DNA of 64,000 nt, from NCBI GenBank assembly GCA_020427635.1, contig JAGQOH010000003.1, positions 43,197-107,196 of the forward strand, given 5' to 3'. The translations under genes were made by a program, and so were the position numbers. Below are positions 43,801 to 51,852 of this stretch, one piece after another. How positions within the stretch are numbered: the stretch's first letter is position 1; each line of letters opens with the position of its first letter. Below the pieces are notes generated by a model. That model was not told where the DNA came from. It made no database searches and was given only the letters and a program-made list of their open reading frames with translations. Source of the DNA: Phycisphaerales bacterium (GTDB lineage: Bacteria > Planctomycetota > Phycisphaerae > Phycisphaerales > UBA1924).

Positions 43801-45593
43801 TGGTCGAGACGGGCATCATTTTGGACGCTGGTCACACACACACGCCGGTGGTCTTTGCGGATTTCGTTGGCCAGGAAATGCAACCGGTTTTGCTGCTTAC
43901 GACGGAGGCCGGGTCGCCGACGAACTCGGAGATTCTGGTCGATCGTTTGTGGAAGTCACCGGTCCAAGACTTTCCGTTCGACAACGCAGCGAAGACCTTC
44001 AATGGCGGCGGTGGACTTGTCGCGGTCGACGATGAACTCGTCGTGCGCATGACGATCAATGGCACGATCGATCGCCCGACCGAAACCACAGCGGGATTCC
44101 CGGCCTATGTCGTCGAACGTCCGGTGGGCAACCACACGGAGTTCTACATCCCGCCTGACAATTCAACGGGCGATCAGGTGCAGTTCTTCACGCAGGCTGC
44201 GGTCAACGCGGAAGACACGTTCATCGTGGGCGAGGGCTCGTTCGATGCGCTGGCCAACGACCCGCCGGGTGATGCGCGGCGCTTGGGCGAGCCCAAGGGC
44301 ACGTTCGCCACGTCGACGCCGCCCGCGTTCTTCCAACTCTTCGTCCCTGAGCGCAGGCTGGCGTATGTGAGCGATCTGGCGATGCTGCCGGCGTATTGCA
44401 CGATGTATGTGCACTCGGCGCCTGGGGTGCCGCTCATCGACAACGCCAACGTGCATCCGCTCAACTCGGCGTCGCCTCTCTTTGGCCCGGGGTACTGGAT
44501 CACCTTTGCTGAGCAGATGGGCCTCGAGTCGGAGATGTTCCTCGACTACGACGGCACGGGCACTGGCCTGACCAACCCCAATCCCTATTGGGGTGTGATC
44601 AATCCGGTGGACTTCATCCTGAGCGATCCGCTGGTGGGCAATGTGCCGCCGGGCTATGCGAACTATGCATTCCACGAATCGCTCAAAGTGCCCCTCGGCA
44701 CGCGCATCTTCGAGCCCTTCGAGGCGCTCGATCCGAAGGGCGACACGGGGTTCATCGAAGGGCGCATCAATATCAATACCGCGACGCAGCGCGTGGTCGA
44801 AGCGTTCTCGCCCATGCTGAATCCGGTGGATGACACAGTCAACGGCACGCTCGCGCCCCTGACGATGGGCGGCGATATGACGGTGCAGGACCCGGCAGCC
44901 AATGCTCCGGAGTCTCGCTCGGCGTTGTTGCTGGACTATCGCGATCTGAAGGGGACGGACTTTGCAGGTCCGTCGCCCACGGTGCGGGCCGACAAACTTG
45001 GTCTGCCTGTGCGCGTTCGAGACCAGAGCCTCGGTTTCAACCTGCCTGGCTTCATCAACCTTGGTGAGCTTTCCATCCTGGCGGGTTGGTTCCGCGACAC
45101 GCTCGAGCCGAGCCCGCTCATCAGTTCGTCGATTCCATACCGCGACATGCTCGAACTGGGCTATGACAACAATGGTGGGCCCGTCAATTCGCAAGGGCTG
45201 CCCTTCAAGTGGTGGGCGAATGACAACCCGATGCTGACGCGCGATCCGTCGGCGCTCGTGGCCCCCTTCCCGGCCTATGCGCTGCCCACGTATGACCCGC
45301 CCAACGACCCTGAAGAGCGTTTGGCCATCTTCCGCGCGATTTCGAACCTCGTGTCGACGCGCTCGGATGTGTTCATGGCGACCTTCGTCATCCGCGGCTA
45401 CAACCCCGATCGCGTCGAGAACATCGAGCCGCTCTCGACGGGTCCGGAGCAGTCGATGTCGCAGTTGGACGACCAGGCGTTCGAGCCGGCGTATGAGGCG
45501 CGCTACCTGGCGGTGTTCGACCGCTCGAAGGTGCGCTCGCCCATCGACCGCCCGGAGGTGCTGCTCGTGGTTGAGCTGCCCGCAGGGCAGTGA
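40890..45593 (+). CDS. Giant GspK-like minor pseudopilin
   Basis: This 1567-residue protein ends the secretion locus. The N-terminus has a basic leader, then RERG|TIIVLALAVLAV with no Glu at +5, as expected of GspK, and a helix (about 34-58) followed by RLDRRSSAAI. A C-terminal EGRININTATQRVVEAF (near 1290) is the GspK-type hallmark that precedes a helix-hairpin-helix region. GspK proteins usually have 300-350 residues, so this is four to five times longer, with large beta/loop inserts between about 100 and 1270. AAGGAG is 7 nt upstream. It probably caps the pseudopilus tip outside the inner membrane. I cannot rule out a planctomycete-specific type IV pilus tip function instead. Confidence 0.78.
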   Translation: MPAKNEIESASRLSLVERLFARLTARRGARERGTIIVLALAVLAVLALAAVSYVSVVRLDRRSSAAIAHVRDYERQSKAVVGHIGALLTADLFGNKIVTRDVPEIGTADMQSAWGNLRDVRLWPKMFEDGETWDTPTVDETWRRVDRIDDAEDDDDDPFVLVPSGAWGIDPDESVARPDDAWLASSEPNWANAPYTGGVNQTFEWKQISNLRSAYTWGRNPRTNRFEWRRGDGKFVNLASYFDNPNLRDGRPNMGLDLFHIDNGGNYDTHFAIDGLGNGATRRNPTAVFDKQMDEIWNAPSAGPTTPRLTPADEAEWVDTDADLRADSRWTKLDVLGDLYGLNWFVAARIVDASALMNINASIEAPSWNINNWMPQGAAQTTKFDLVFDGQTPADIDLYRLLGYDYEIQSPNNGTYFRPLNFTNYRGTGAGFAFADHVDIGLNMGEVIADLQDTAGYKDHERLGQTMLPTLLYQHQAYRGWLAYASGFNYEPLTRAQRAAWWEYAGSSPRDPVLATARAYPVRSLIDLRSFWGTNNTSLVTKFEQYVDGPDDGGFLPTITPAANEQYGPMRSREGGASSRSFTDNKPTLAALFQDVRRHLTPVSGQGNFSPVPAINRTRFGNEVNKFENVYFNTKVSLPALKRAGDSVYTGTGTPVSDEDARRVFESFVWALAPLATDTSLAPNLPNANDFTLLDQAFHYGGGADMGGIGASGYARALGDFNGQNIGPAYALMRAGALTVNLIDAMDYADEDPLDATYVPEKPTVLRFYPNPANDFTTAQNPNGDELRVNGRLSQGDLPNLNTADKYLGTVSGEGVSFIGLDRQPFLREVHFFGAYQNSAAHPGGTRDPVELNVTIDPTNASHQLGSLIAVELGNPWPDTINVENYRVRLTSPTGRNLTLKLNTAGSPTIDPGQSAVFVWHSGTAVNTTGVATSPFLGTIWQELFDRWKTQIPGTVYELTPDYPYDPGTGLVETGIILDAGHTHTPVVFADFVGQEMQPVLLLTTEAGSPTNSEILVDRLWKSPVQDFPFDNAAKTFNGGGGLVAVDDELVVRMTINGTIDRPTETTAGFPAYVVERPVGNHTEFYIPPDNSTGDQVQFFTQAAVNAEDTFIVGEGSFDALANDPPGDARRLGEPKGTFATSTPPAFFQLFVPERRLAYVSDLAMLPAYCTMYVHSAPGVPLIDNANVHPLNSASPLFGPGYWITFAEQMGLESEMFLDYDGTGTGLTNPNPYWGVINPVDFILSDPLVGNVPPGYANYAFHESLKVPLGTRIFEPFEALDPKGDTGFIEGRININTATQRVVEAFSPMLNPVDDTVNGTLAPLTMGGDMTVQDPAANAPESRSALLLDYRDLKGTDFAGPSPTVRADKLGLPVRVRDQSLGFNLPGFINLGELSILAGWFRDTLEPSPLISSSIPYRDMLELGYDNNGGPVNSQGLPFKWWANDNPMLTRDPSALVAPFPAYALPTYDPPNDPEERLAIFRAISNLVSTRSDVFMATFVIRGYNPDRVENIEPLSTGPEQSMSQLDDQAFEPAYEARYLAVFDRSKVRSPIDRPEVLLVVELPAGQ

Positions 45594-45602
45594 GGCGGCG
45601 GG

Positions 45603-45914
45603 TCAAGTGAGTTCATCGAGCAGGGCGGTCAGTTCGCTGACTGCCTTGCTTTCGTTTTGGGCCTGGGCGATCGGGAGGGCTTCGCGCAGGATGGCGATGG
45701 CTTCGGCGGTGCGGCCGTCGGATTCCAATGCCTTGGCCTTGTGATAGCGCGCGTAGTGGTAATTGGCATCGAGCGCGAGGCAGGTGTCGAATGAAGCGAC
45801 CGCGCCGTCGACGTCGCCTGCCTTGAGCAGTTCCTGGGCGATCATATAGGGCACGTCGGCGTCGGTTGGATCGGCCGAAGCGAGTGTGCGCAGTTGAGAG
45901 AGGCGGTCGCTCAT
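45603..45914 (-). CDS. Small TPR protein
   Basis: This 103-residue soluble protein consists of about three helical repeats with TPR spacing: MIAQELLKAGDVDGAVASFD, then ALDANYHYARYHKAKALESD, then GRTAEAIAILREALPIA. TPR proteins bind other proteins. It starts with ATG at 45912-45914, overlapping the stop of nth by 4 bp (ATGA), so the two are coupled. It is convergent with the secretion locus, 9 bp apart. No partner can be named. Confidence 0.75.
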   Translation of the reverse strand: MSDRLSQLRTLASADPTDADVPYMIAQELLKAGDVDGAVASFDTCLALDANYHYARYHKAKALESDGRTAEAIAILREALPIAQAQNESKAVSELTALLDELT

Positions 45915-46693
45915 CGTTGCTTGATCACCTTCTTCTTAGTCGTCTTCTTCTTACTTGCCTTCTTCTTGTTCGGCTTGCTTGTCTTCTTCTTTGCGGCCTT
46001 GGTCGCCTTCGCAAACGAGCAGTATTTCGCAAGTTCGCCATCGAGTTCGTCGAGGTTGTAGGCCCGAGCGGTGCTCACGCGGCGGCCATGGAAGATCAGC
46101 AAGTGGCTCAGCATGCACCAGGTGTCGCGAGGGAAGAGGGCCATGAGCCGGCGCTCGATGGCCTGGGGCGTTGCGCCCTCTTCGGCGAAGCCGAATCGCA
46201 CCGCCAAGCGTGCGACGTGCGTATCGACGACGACGCCTTCATTCTTGCCAAAGGCGTTGCCGAGCACGACGTTTGCGGTCTTGCGCGCAACGCCACGGAG
46301 TTGCAGGAGTTCTTCCATGGTGTCGGGCACTTGGCCATGATGGCGTTCGACGATTGCTTTCATGGATTCATGCACGGCCTTGGCCTTGTTGCGGAAGAAC
46401 CCAAGCGATGCGACGTAGGGCTCGATCTCTTTGGGCGTTGCGTTTGCGAAGGCCTTTGGCGTCGGGAACTTCTTGAAGAGCGCTGGCGTTGCCTTGTTGA
46501 CGGCGACGTCAGTTGTTTGTGCCGACAGAATTGTCGCAATGAGCAATTCGTGTGACTTGGTGTAGGTCAGTTCGCAGTGGGCATCGGGGTGGCGCTCGAG
46601 CAGCAAGTCGTAGATCTTGCTCGCCCGGCGCTGCTCTGCCGGCGTCACCTTCGGGAGCGCTAAATCAGCTTGTTTTGCAGTGTCAGTTGGCAT
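45911..46693 (-). CDS. nth: Endonuclease III homologue lacking the iron-sulphur cysteines
   Basis: This base-excision-repair glycosylase/AP lyase removes oxidised pyrimidines. The 260 residues comprise the HhH-GPD core, LRGVARKTANVVL with the catalytic Lys in its usual place and VVVDTHVARLAVRFG with the catalytic Asp. After HGRR, where the C-X6-C-X2-C-X5-C cluster ligands should be, the text reads VSTARAYNLDELDGELAKYC, and only one Cys remains. The final 32 residues are almost all Lys with Ala, Ser, Thr and Pro, like a histone H1 tail. The start at 46691-46693 overlaps the preceding membrane gene by 11 bp; a TTG farther out is an alternative. A MutY-type assignment is unlikely. Confidence 0.88.
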   Translation of the reverse strand: MPTDTAKQADLALPKVTPAEQRRASKIYDLLLERHPDAHCELTYTKSHELLIATILSAQTTDVAVNKATPALFKKFPTPKAFANATPKEIEPYVASLGFFRNKAKAVHESMKAIVERHHGQVPDTMEELLQLRGVARKTANVVLGNAFGKNEGVVVDTHVARLAVRFGFAEEGATPQAIERRLMALFPRDTWCMLSHLLIFHGRRVSTARAYNLDELDGELAKYCSFAKATKAAKKKTSKPNKKKASKKKTTKKKVIKQR

Positions 46694-47291
46694 TGTCGGC
46701 ACCGGGCTCGCGCGGCCCAACGGTCGCGCACATGATGCCTGCGATGAGCGCGACGAGGATCAGCACCAGTTGCGTGCCCATGACGAACGAGGCGGTGGGG
46801 TGCAGGGCGTCGAAGGCGTCTCGATGCACCGCGGCGGTTGCAACATCACCTCGCTTGGCGGCTCCCCAGAATTCCCGCAGCGCACTCTGCATGGAAGGTC
46901 GCAATGACGCAAGTGCGTATCCGGTGACTACTGCCAGCATGCCAAGCGCAATCGCTCGGATGGCGGTGGCGGCTCCAATATGCCGTGTCTTGCGCTGGAG
47001 CACGACAAGCACAAAGGTGACGAACGCGACTGCCAGCGCCGCGACGCCCAGCCCGTCGACAATGAGAAAGGCACGATTCATCACTTGGCCCGCCGCGATG
47101 GGCCAGTGCGGGTCGGGGTAGTTGGCAAACGCCGGCAACTGCACATTCGCGTCGCGCATCATCGGAAAGATGATCGCTGCGACAATGCCCGAGGCGATCA
47201 GCGCCCCGCCCCACAGCCCGAGGGCCATCGCATGGATCGCTTCGGCGAGGCGGACGCTTCGTCTGGATGCGATGGGCTTGTGGCTCGACAT
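46683..47291 (-). CDS. DUF4149-like integral membrane protein
   Basis: This 202-residue protein has four membrane helices (about 15-42, 70-98, 107-130 and 168-192). The first contains AIHAMALGLWGGALIASG, then IIFPMM, and the third begins IRAIALGMLAVVTGYALAS. This pattern (a four-helix bundle with a conserved helix-one Gly patch) is that of DUF4149/TMEM205-like proteins, whose role is unknown. The ATG is at 47289-47291. It overlaps nth by 11 bp at its 3' end. The neighbour across the divergent gap is the TIM-barrel gene. Confidence 0.65.
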   Translation of the reverse strand: MSSHKPIASRRSVRLAEAIHAMALGLWGGALIASGIVAAIIFPMMRDANVQLPAFANYPDPHWPIAAGQVMNRAFLIVDGLGVAALAVAFVTFVLVVLQRKTRHIGAATAIRAIALGMLAVVTGYALASLRPSMQSALREFWGAAKRGDVATAAVHRDAFDALHPTASFVMGTQLVLILVALIAGIMCATVGPREPGADNAN

Positions 47292-47321
47292 GACCGGATG
47301 ATAGTCGCTACAAGGAGTGCA

Positions 47322-48137
47322 ATGTCCGCGTCGCCCCCGACATTTCCGCCACCCGGACGCATGCCGCTCTCCGTGGCACTTGCGGGATTGGCGCACACAC
47401 GTGATGCGCGGTCGATGATCGAGCGCGCCGCTGCAGCCGGCGCCCGTGCGATTCAACTCGACGCAACGCATCCGGACCTCCGCCCGCGCCAACTCTCTCG
47501 CTCGGCACGGCGCGATTTGGCCGCCCTGTTGCGTCGGCTTGACCTTGCCTGTTCGGGCGTGGATCTCTTTGTGCCGCCCGCGCACCTAAGCGCCCCCGCC
47601 CATGCCGACCACGCGATTGCTGCGTTTGTGCAAGCGATTGATTTCGTCGCGGAGATGGCCCAACTGACCGGCGCACCGCCCGTCCTCTCAACGGTGTTGC
47701 CGAGTTCGGGATCTGATTCCGTGGCGCAGGCTGCGGTCGATCAACTTGCGCAGGCGGCCGACGCCAGCGGCGCATTCATTGCGGATCATGCGTGGACGGC
47801 GGGCGGGCACGCGCGCGCACATGTTGCACGGGACGCGCCGATTGGCGTGGGGATCGATCCCGCGGCGGTGTTGCTTGCGGGGCAGGAGCCGTCCAAGGCT
47901 GCGTCGGCGCTCGGCGCCTCGACGGGACCGGGCATTCGGTCCGCTCGTCTGAGCGACACGGACGGCGCGGCGCGCGTCGAACCGGGCGCACGCAACGGGC
48001 GGCTCGATGGCGCCGCCTACGCGATTGCACTGCATACCGCTGGCTATGAGCGGCACGTTGTCTTGGACGTGCGCGGCGTGGCGGACCCGTGGGGCAGCAT
48101 GGGCCGTGCTCTGGAGCGCTTCGACCACCGGGCCTGA
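47322..48137 (+). CDS. Xylose-isomerase-like TIM-barrel protein with degenerate metal site
   Basis: This 271-residue protein has the pattern of sugar-phosphate isomerase/epimerase (AP endonuclease 2) barrels: RMIERAAAAGARAIQLDAT-type strand and helix, the LDLACSGVDLFVP strand, VGIDPAAVLLAG, and a closing VVLDVRG. Where related enzymes have His-x-x-Asp (about HxKD) it reads ARLSD, and the final metal-binding Glu is Asp (LDVRG). Metal-dependent catalysis may thus be lost or altered. AAGGAG lies 6 nt before the ATG at 47322. The substrate cannot be predicted. Confidence 0.65.
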   Translation: MSASPPTFPPPGRMPLSVALAGLAHTRDARSMIERAAAAGARAIQLDATHPDLRPRQLSRSARRDLAALLRRLDLACSGVDLFVPPAHLSAPAHADHAIAAFVQAIDFVAEMAQLTGAPPVLSTVLPSSGSDSVAQAAVDQLAQAADASGAFIADHAWTAGGHARAHVARDAPIGVGIDPAAVLLAGQEPSKAASALGASTGPGIRSARLSDTDGAARVEPGARNGRLDGAAYAIALHTAGYERHVVLDVRGVADPWGSMGRALERFDHRA

Positions 48138-48152
48138 ACCCAAACGCGTACC

Positions 48153-49118
48153 ATGTGCTCAATGGCGCAGTCGAAGCGCGACTATTACGATGTCCTTGGC
48201 CTCAAGCGATCGGCAACGCCCGAGGAGATCAAGCGCGCCTATCGCAAGCTTGCCCGCGAGTTGCATCCTGATGTCAGCAAGGCGCCTGATGCGGAGAAGC
48301 GCTTCAACGAGGTGAATGAGGCCTACGAGACGCTTTCCGATCCGGAGAAGCGTGAGAAGTATGACCAGTTCGGGCATGCGGGTGGTGGGCGCGACCCCTT
48401 CGGGGGCACGGGTTCCGGCGGCGGCTCGCGCAGAGCACACTACACATGGTCGAACATTGGCGGTCGTCCAGGGCCCGGCAACATCGGTGCGGATGACATC
48501 GGGGCCATCTTTGAAGATATGTTTGGCGGGTCGATGCAGGATTCGCCCTTTGCGGCCCCGCCGCGCAGCGCCACACGTCAGCGCGCAAAGCCGCGCGACC
48601 TGGAGCACGAGCTCACGGTGTCGTTCATGACCGCAGTACAGGGCGGCACGGAGCAGGTGAAGCTCACTTACGATGGCGAATCAAAGACACTCGATGTCAC
48701 GATTCCCCCTGGCGTGGCGGAGGGCCAGAAGTTGCGCGTGCGCCAGGCGGTGGGCGGCCTGGACATGATCATCACGGTGCATGTGGGCAAACATCCGTAT
48801 TTCTATCGCGAGGACGGCAAGCCGCTGGATCTGCTGATTGATGTGCCGATCACGGTTGCGGAGGCGGCGCTGGGCGCCAATGTCGCAGTGCCGCTGCTCA
48901 AGGGTTCAATCGAGCTGACGATTCCACCCGGTACATCAAGTGACAAGCGATTGCGGATCAAGGATCGCGGCATCGCGCCCAAGGATGGCAAGCCCGGGCA
49001 TCTGTATGTGGTGGTGAAAGTCGTTCCGCCTACGAAGCTGGACAAAGAGGCGGAGTCTTTGGTGCGCTCGCTGGCGAAGCACTTGGACAACCCGCGCAAG
49101 GGCGCCCCCTGGGAGTAG
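48153..49118 (+). CDS. DnaJ-family co-chaperone without a zinc finger
   Basis: This 321-residue type B Hsp40 stimulates a DnaK. The J domain (about 9-72) has [26 protein letters not shown] (the HPD motif) and [14 protein letters not shown] Gly-rich region (about 75-115) and a [12 protein letters not shown] segment follow. The C-terminal domain has two beta modules ([29 protein letters not shown]) and no CxxCxGxG cysteines, as in CbpA. The start is ATG 48153; MAQSK three codons later is possible. The ligase gene starts 3 bp after its stop. Confidence 0.88.
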   Translation: MCSMAQSKRDYYDVLGLKRSATPEEIKRAYRKLARELHPDVSKAPDAEKRFNEVNEAYETLSDPEKREKYDQFGHAGGGRDPFGGTGSGGGSRRAHYTWSNIGGRPGPGNIGADDIGAIFEDMFGGSMQDSPFAAPPRSATRQRAKPRDLEHELTVSFMTAVQGGTEQVKLTYDGESKTLDVTIPPGVAEGQKLRVRQAVGGLDMIITVHVGKHPYFYREDGKPLDLLIDVPITVAEAALGANVAVPLLKGSIELTIPPGTSSDKRLRIKDRGIAPKDGKPGHLYVVVKVVPPTKLDKEAESLVRSLAKHLDNPRKGAPWE

Positions 49119-49121
49119 TTG

Positions 49122-50612
49122 GTGAGCATTCACTGGCCCATCATCAAGACCTGCCTGCGCTGTCCGCGCGAAGTGGCGTTCGTCGACGACTGGCGCGCCT
49201 GGCGGCGCGTTGAGATTTTGGTTGCGTCACTTCATTTGGCGGGCGAGATCGAGCGCAGATGTTCGAGCAAGACAGTGGGCGTGCTTCTGCCCACTGGCGC
49301 CATGATGCCGTGCGTGGCGTTGGCGGCGTGGATGCTCGGGCGCACGATCGTGCCGCTTAACTATCTGCTCAAGCAGGACGAGTTGCAGTATGTGATCGAC
49401 GACTGCGAGACCGATTGCATCGTGACATCGCGCACGATGTTGGAGAAGCTGAAGCTCTCTCCTCGCGCGAAGTCGATTCTGCATGTCGAGGACATGCGAT
49501 TCAAGGGGTGTCCCGACTTGCGCATCCCGGCGATGCCGACGCCTGATGATCTTGCGCTGCTGCTCTACACCTCGGGCACGTCGGGCAAGCCCAAAGGTGT
49601 GATGCTGAGCCATGGCAACATCACGACGAACATCTGCCAGGCAATCGATCACGTCGGTTTCACGCGCGATGACATCCTGCTGGGGGTGCTGCCGCAGTTT
49701 CACTCGTTCGGGCTTACGGTGCTCACGCTGTTGCCGCTCACGCTTGGTAATCTCGCGGTGTACACGCGTGCGTTCATTCCGCAGCAGATCATCCGGCTCA
49801 TGCGCGAGCACAAGCCGACGGCGTTCATCGGCTTGCCCTCGATGTACGCGGCGCTGCTGCGGCTCAAGTCAGCAGGGCCCGGCGATTTTCGTTCGCTGCG
49901 CTTTGCGATCTCGGGGGGCGAGCCGTTGCCGCGTGCGGTGGCTAAGGATTTTCGGGAGCGTTTCGGCGTCGAGATCAATGAGGGCTATGGACTCACGGAG
50001 ACGTCGCCCTTCACGAACTGCCATCTGCCGGGGCAGGGGCACATCGGTTCCGTCGGGCGGCCTGCGCCGGGCCTGTTGCAGCGCATCGTCGACGCTGAGA
50101 CCGATCGTGTCGTCGAAGCCAGGTGCGAAGGTGAGATCCGTTTCAAGGGACCGAACATCATGCAGGGCTACTTCAAGCTGCCGCGGGAGACCGCGCAGGC
50201 CTTTGACAAGGACGGCTTCTTCCGGACAGGCGACATTGGCAAGCAAGACGCCGACGGTTTTCTGTACATCACTGGTCGCCTGAAAGAGATGCTCATCGTG
50301 GGCGGTGAGAACATCTTCCCGCGCGAGATTGAGGAAGTGCTCAATCACCATGCGAGCGTGCATGAGTCGGCGGTCATTGGCATGGCCGATGAGACGCGCG
50401 GCGAGCGCCCCGTCGCCTTCGTCGAAATGATCGAGGGCGAGACGTTCAACGAGGCGGCGCTGCGAGCGTGGTGCCGCGAGCACCTTGCGGGGTACAAGGT
50501 GCCGACGGAGATCTTCCGGATCGATGCGCTGCCGAGGAATCCGACGGGGAAGATCATGCGGCGGGAGTTGAAGCCGATGCTGGATCGGCAACTGGCGCAG
50601 GCAAAGGCCTGA
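49122..50612 (+). CDS. AMP-forming acyl-CoA synthetase/ligase
   Basis: This 496-residue adenylate-forming enzyme activates a carboxylic acid with ATP and CoA. Core motifs are intact: LLYTSGTSGKPKGVMLSHGN (A3), NEGYGLTETSP (A5), FFRTGDIGKQDADGFLYITG (A7), RLKEMLIVGGENIFPREIE (A8), and the C-terminal catalytic Lys in NPTGKIMRREL (A10). It resembles long- or medium-chain fatty acyl-CoA synthetases, but the chain length cannot be assigned. GTG at 49122 with GGGAG about 8 nt upstream is preferred over the TTG at 49119. It is coupled to the dnaJ-like gene. Confidence 0.88.
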   Translation: MSIHWPIIKTCLRCPREVAFVDDWRAWRRVEILVASLHLAGEIERRCSSKTVGVLLPTGAMMPCVALAAWMLGRTIVPLNYLLKQDELQYVIDDCETDCIVTSRTMLEKLKLSPRAKSILHVEDMRFKGCPDLRIPAMPTPDDLALLLYTSGTSGKPKGVMLSHGNITTNICQAIDHVGFTRDDILLGVLPQFHSFGLTVLTLLPLTLGNLAVYTRAFIPQQIIRLMREHKPTAFIGLPSMYAALLRLKSAGPGDFRSLRFAISGGEPLPRAVAKDFRERFGVEINEGYGLTETSPFTNCHLPGQGHIGSVGRPAPGLLQRIVDAETDRVVEARCEGEIRFKGPNIMQGYFKLPRETAQAFDKDGFFRTGDIGKQDADGFLYITGRLKEMLIVGGENIFPREIEEVLNHHASVHESAVIGMADETRGERPVAFVEMIEGETFNEAALRAWCREHLAGYKVPTEIFRIDALPRNPTGKIMRRELKPMLDRQLAQAKA

Positions 50613-50677
50613 TCCGAGTCTCGAGCTCTTCGCTCATGAGGTCGGCGATTCACTCGGCGGCCGTCCTCCGCCATCTC

Positions 50678-50703
50678 AACCCGCGGCTTGCCGCGGAGTT
50701 TCC
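50678..50703. terminator. Possible bidirectional terminator hairpin
   Basis: CCGCGG (50681-50686) pairs with CCGCGG (50691-50696) across CTTG, with outer AAC/GTT pairing and a T-rich exit (GTTTCCTTA) on the plus strand. It lies between the ligase gene and the minus-strand tRNA-Leu and may stop transcription from both. A short G/C-rich open frame around 50613-50677 is not credible. Confidence 0.5.
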
Positions 50704-50707
50704 TTAG

Positions 50708-50793
50708 TGCCCAGGAGAGGACTCGAACCTCCACTCCCTAAAACGGGAACCAGCACCTCAAGCTGGCGCGTCTGCCAATTCCGCCACCTGGGC
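50708..50793 (-). tRNA. tRNA-Leu(GAG)
   Basis: An 86-nt class II tRNA with a long variable arm. The acceptor stem GCCCAGG (50787-50793 on the minus strand) pairs with CCTGGGC (50709-50715), with discriminator A at 50708. The anticodon stem CCAGC/GCTGG encloses TTGAGGT, with anticodon GAG. The T-loop is TTCGAGT. CCA is not encoded. It reads CTC/CTT leucine codons. Confidence 0.96.
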
Positions 50794-50905
50794 CAATGCT
50801 TCGCGCCGCCGATGGCCTGCCGGCCGCCGACGGGCCGATCAGCATAGCGAGGCTGGGCCACAAAGGCCATGGACCCGGGATGGGGCAATCTGCGAAGGTA
50901 GTTGC

Positions 50906-51739
50906 GTGGACCAACAGCCGCCTCAGGTAACACCTTCGAAACCCCCAGCTTTCTTCCGAGGTGTGGTGTACGTCCTCCAGGCCGGACTCTTGTTTGCGGC
51001 GCTTGCCCTCCTACTCCCTGCCTACCGCTCAGAGATTGACGAACCCGATCCAACATTCTTGGAGGTGGCAAGCCTTTCCGTTCCGTGCTTCCTGTTGTTT
51101 GCTGTTTTGCTTTGCGTGCGCAAACGCATCGCGTGGGTGGAAGGTGCGATGTGGTCCAGCGCATTCATCGTCTTTGCGCTTGGCTTCTATGTTTGGCTCG
51201 ATGGATGGGAAAAGCCCAGCACGCTGCGGCGAATCAACGAGAGCGAGGCCACTTTGGGCACGCGCCTCGCGAAGAGCTACAAGACGCTCGCCGACTACTT
51301 TGATCTTGAGACACCACTTACGATTCGTTACACAAGCCAGGAAGGCTTCGCCGGGTATGAGCCCGTCGAGATTGATGCCGGCGAGATTGTTGAACTTGTC
51401 CTTACGCCTGGTGAAGTGAACCACAAACAGTTTGCGGCGCTCATGGGCGAGTGTCGCCTGAGAATCCGTTCGGTGTCAGATGTCGACTACAAATACCAGC
51501 TTTCGGATGGTGCCGGTTTCATGTACGCACGATCGCGCGTGGAGCCCGGGGTCGCATTCATCGAGCAAGTAATCGACGGGCAGTCGCGCGTTGCTCAAGT
51601 CTTCGATTGGGATCCAGATCGAGTGCTTGTCTACCTCGACAAGCACATCGAAGTGCTCTTCAACTGCTCAACACCTACCTACGACCTCCTGCAACATGCA
51701 CAGGAGCCGGCGCCATCCTCCGTAGCCCCGGCTCCCTGA
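50906..51739 (+). CDS. Membrane protein of unknown function, 277 residues
   Basis: Three membrane helices lie in the N-terminal third (about 19-42, 52-72 and 82-100). They are followed by a soluble domain of about 170 residues, rich in acidic and beta-prone residues (EPVEIDAGEIVELVLTPGE, then YKYQLSDGAGFMYARSR). The start is GTG at 50906 without a strong ribosome-binding site. The gene lies 113 bp from tRNA-Leu and has a more A/T-rich codon choice than its neighbours, so horizontal arrival next to the tRNA is possible. Function not recognised. Confidence 0.6.
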   Translation: MDQQPPQVTPSKPPAFFRGVVYVLQAGLLFAALALLLPAYRSEIDEPDPTFLEVASLSVPCFLLFAVLLCVRKRIAWVEGAMWSSAFIVFALGFYVWLDGWEKPSTLRRINESEATLGTRLAKSYKTLADYFDLETPLTIRYTSQEGFAGYEPVEIDAGEIVELVLTPGEVNHKQFAALMGECRLRIRSVSDVDYKYQLSDGAGFMYARSRVEPGVAFIEQVIDGQSRVAQVFDWDPDRVLVYLDKHIEVLFNCSTPTYDLLQHAQEPAPSSVAPAP

Positions 51740-51852
51740 CCCCCGCCTCGCCTTCTCGGTATCCTCTACCCGTCTCATCGTGCGACGCGGGCCGGTTGTG
51801 TGTCGGTATTGCCCACGCGCCGCTGCCCCCAAGACGCGGCAGTCAAATCCTC

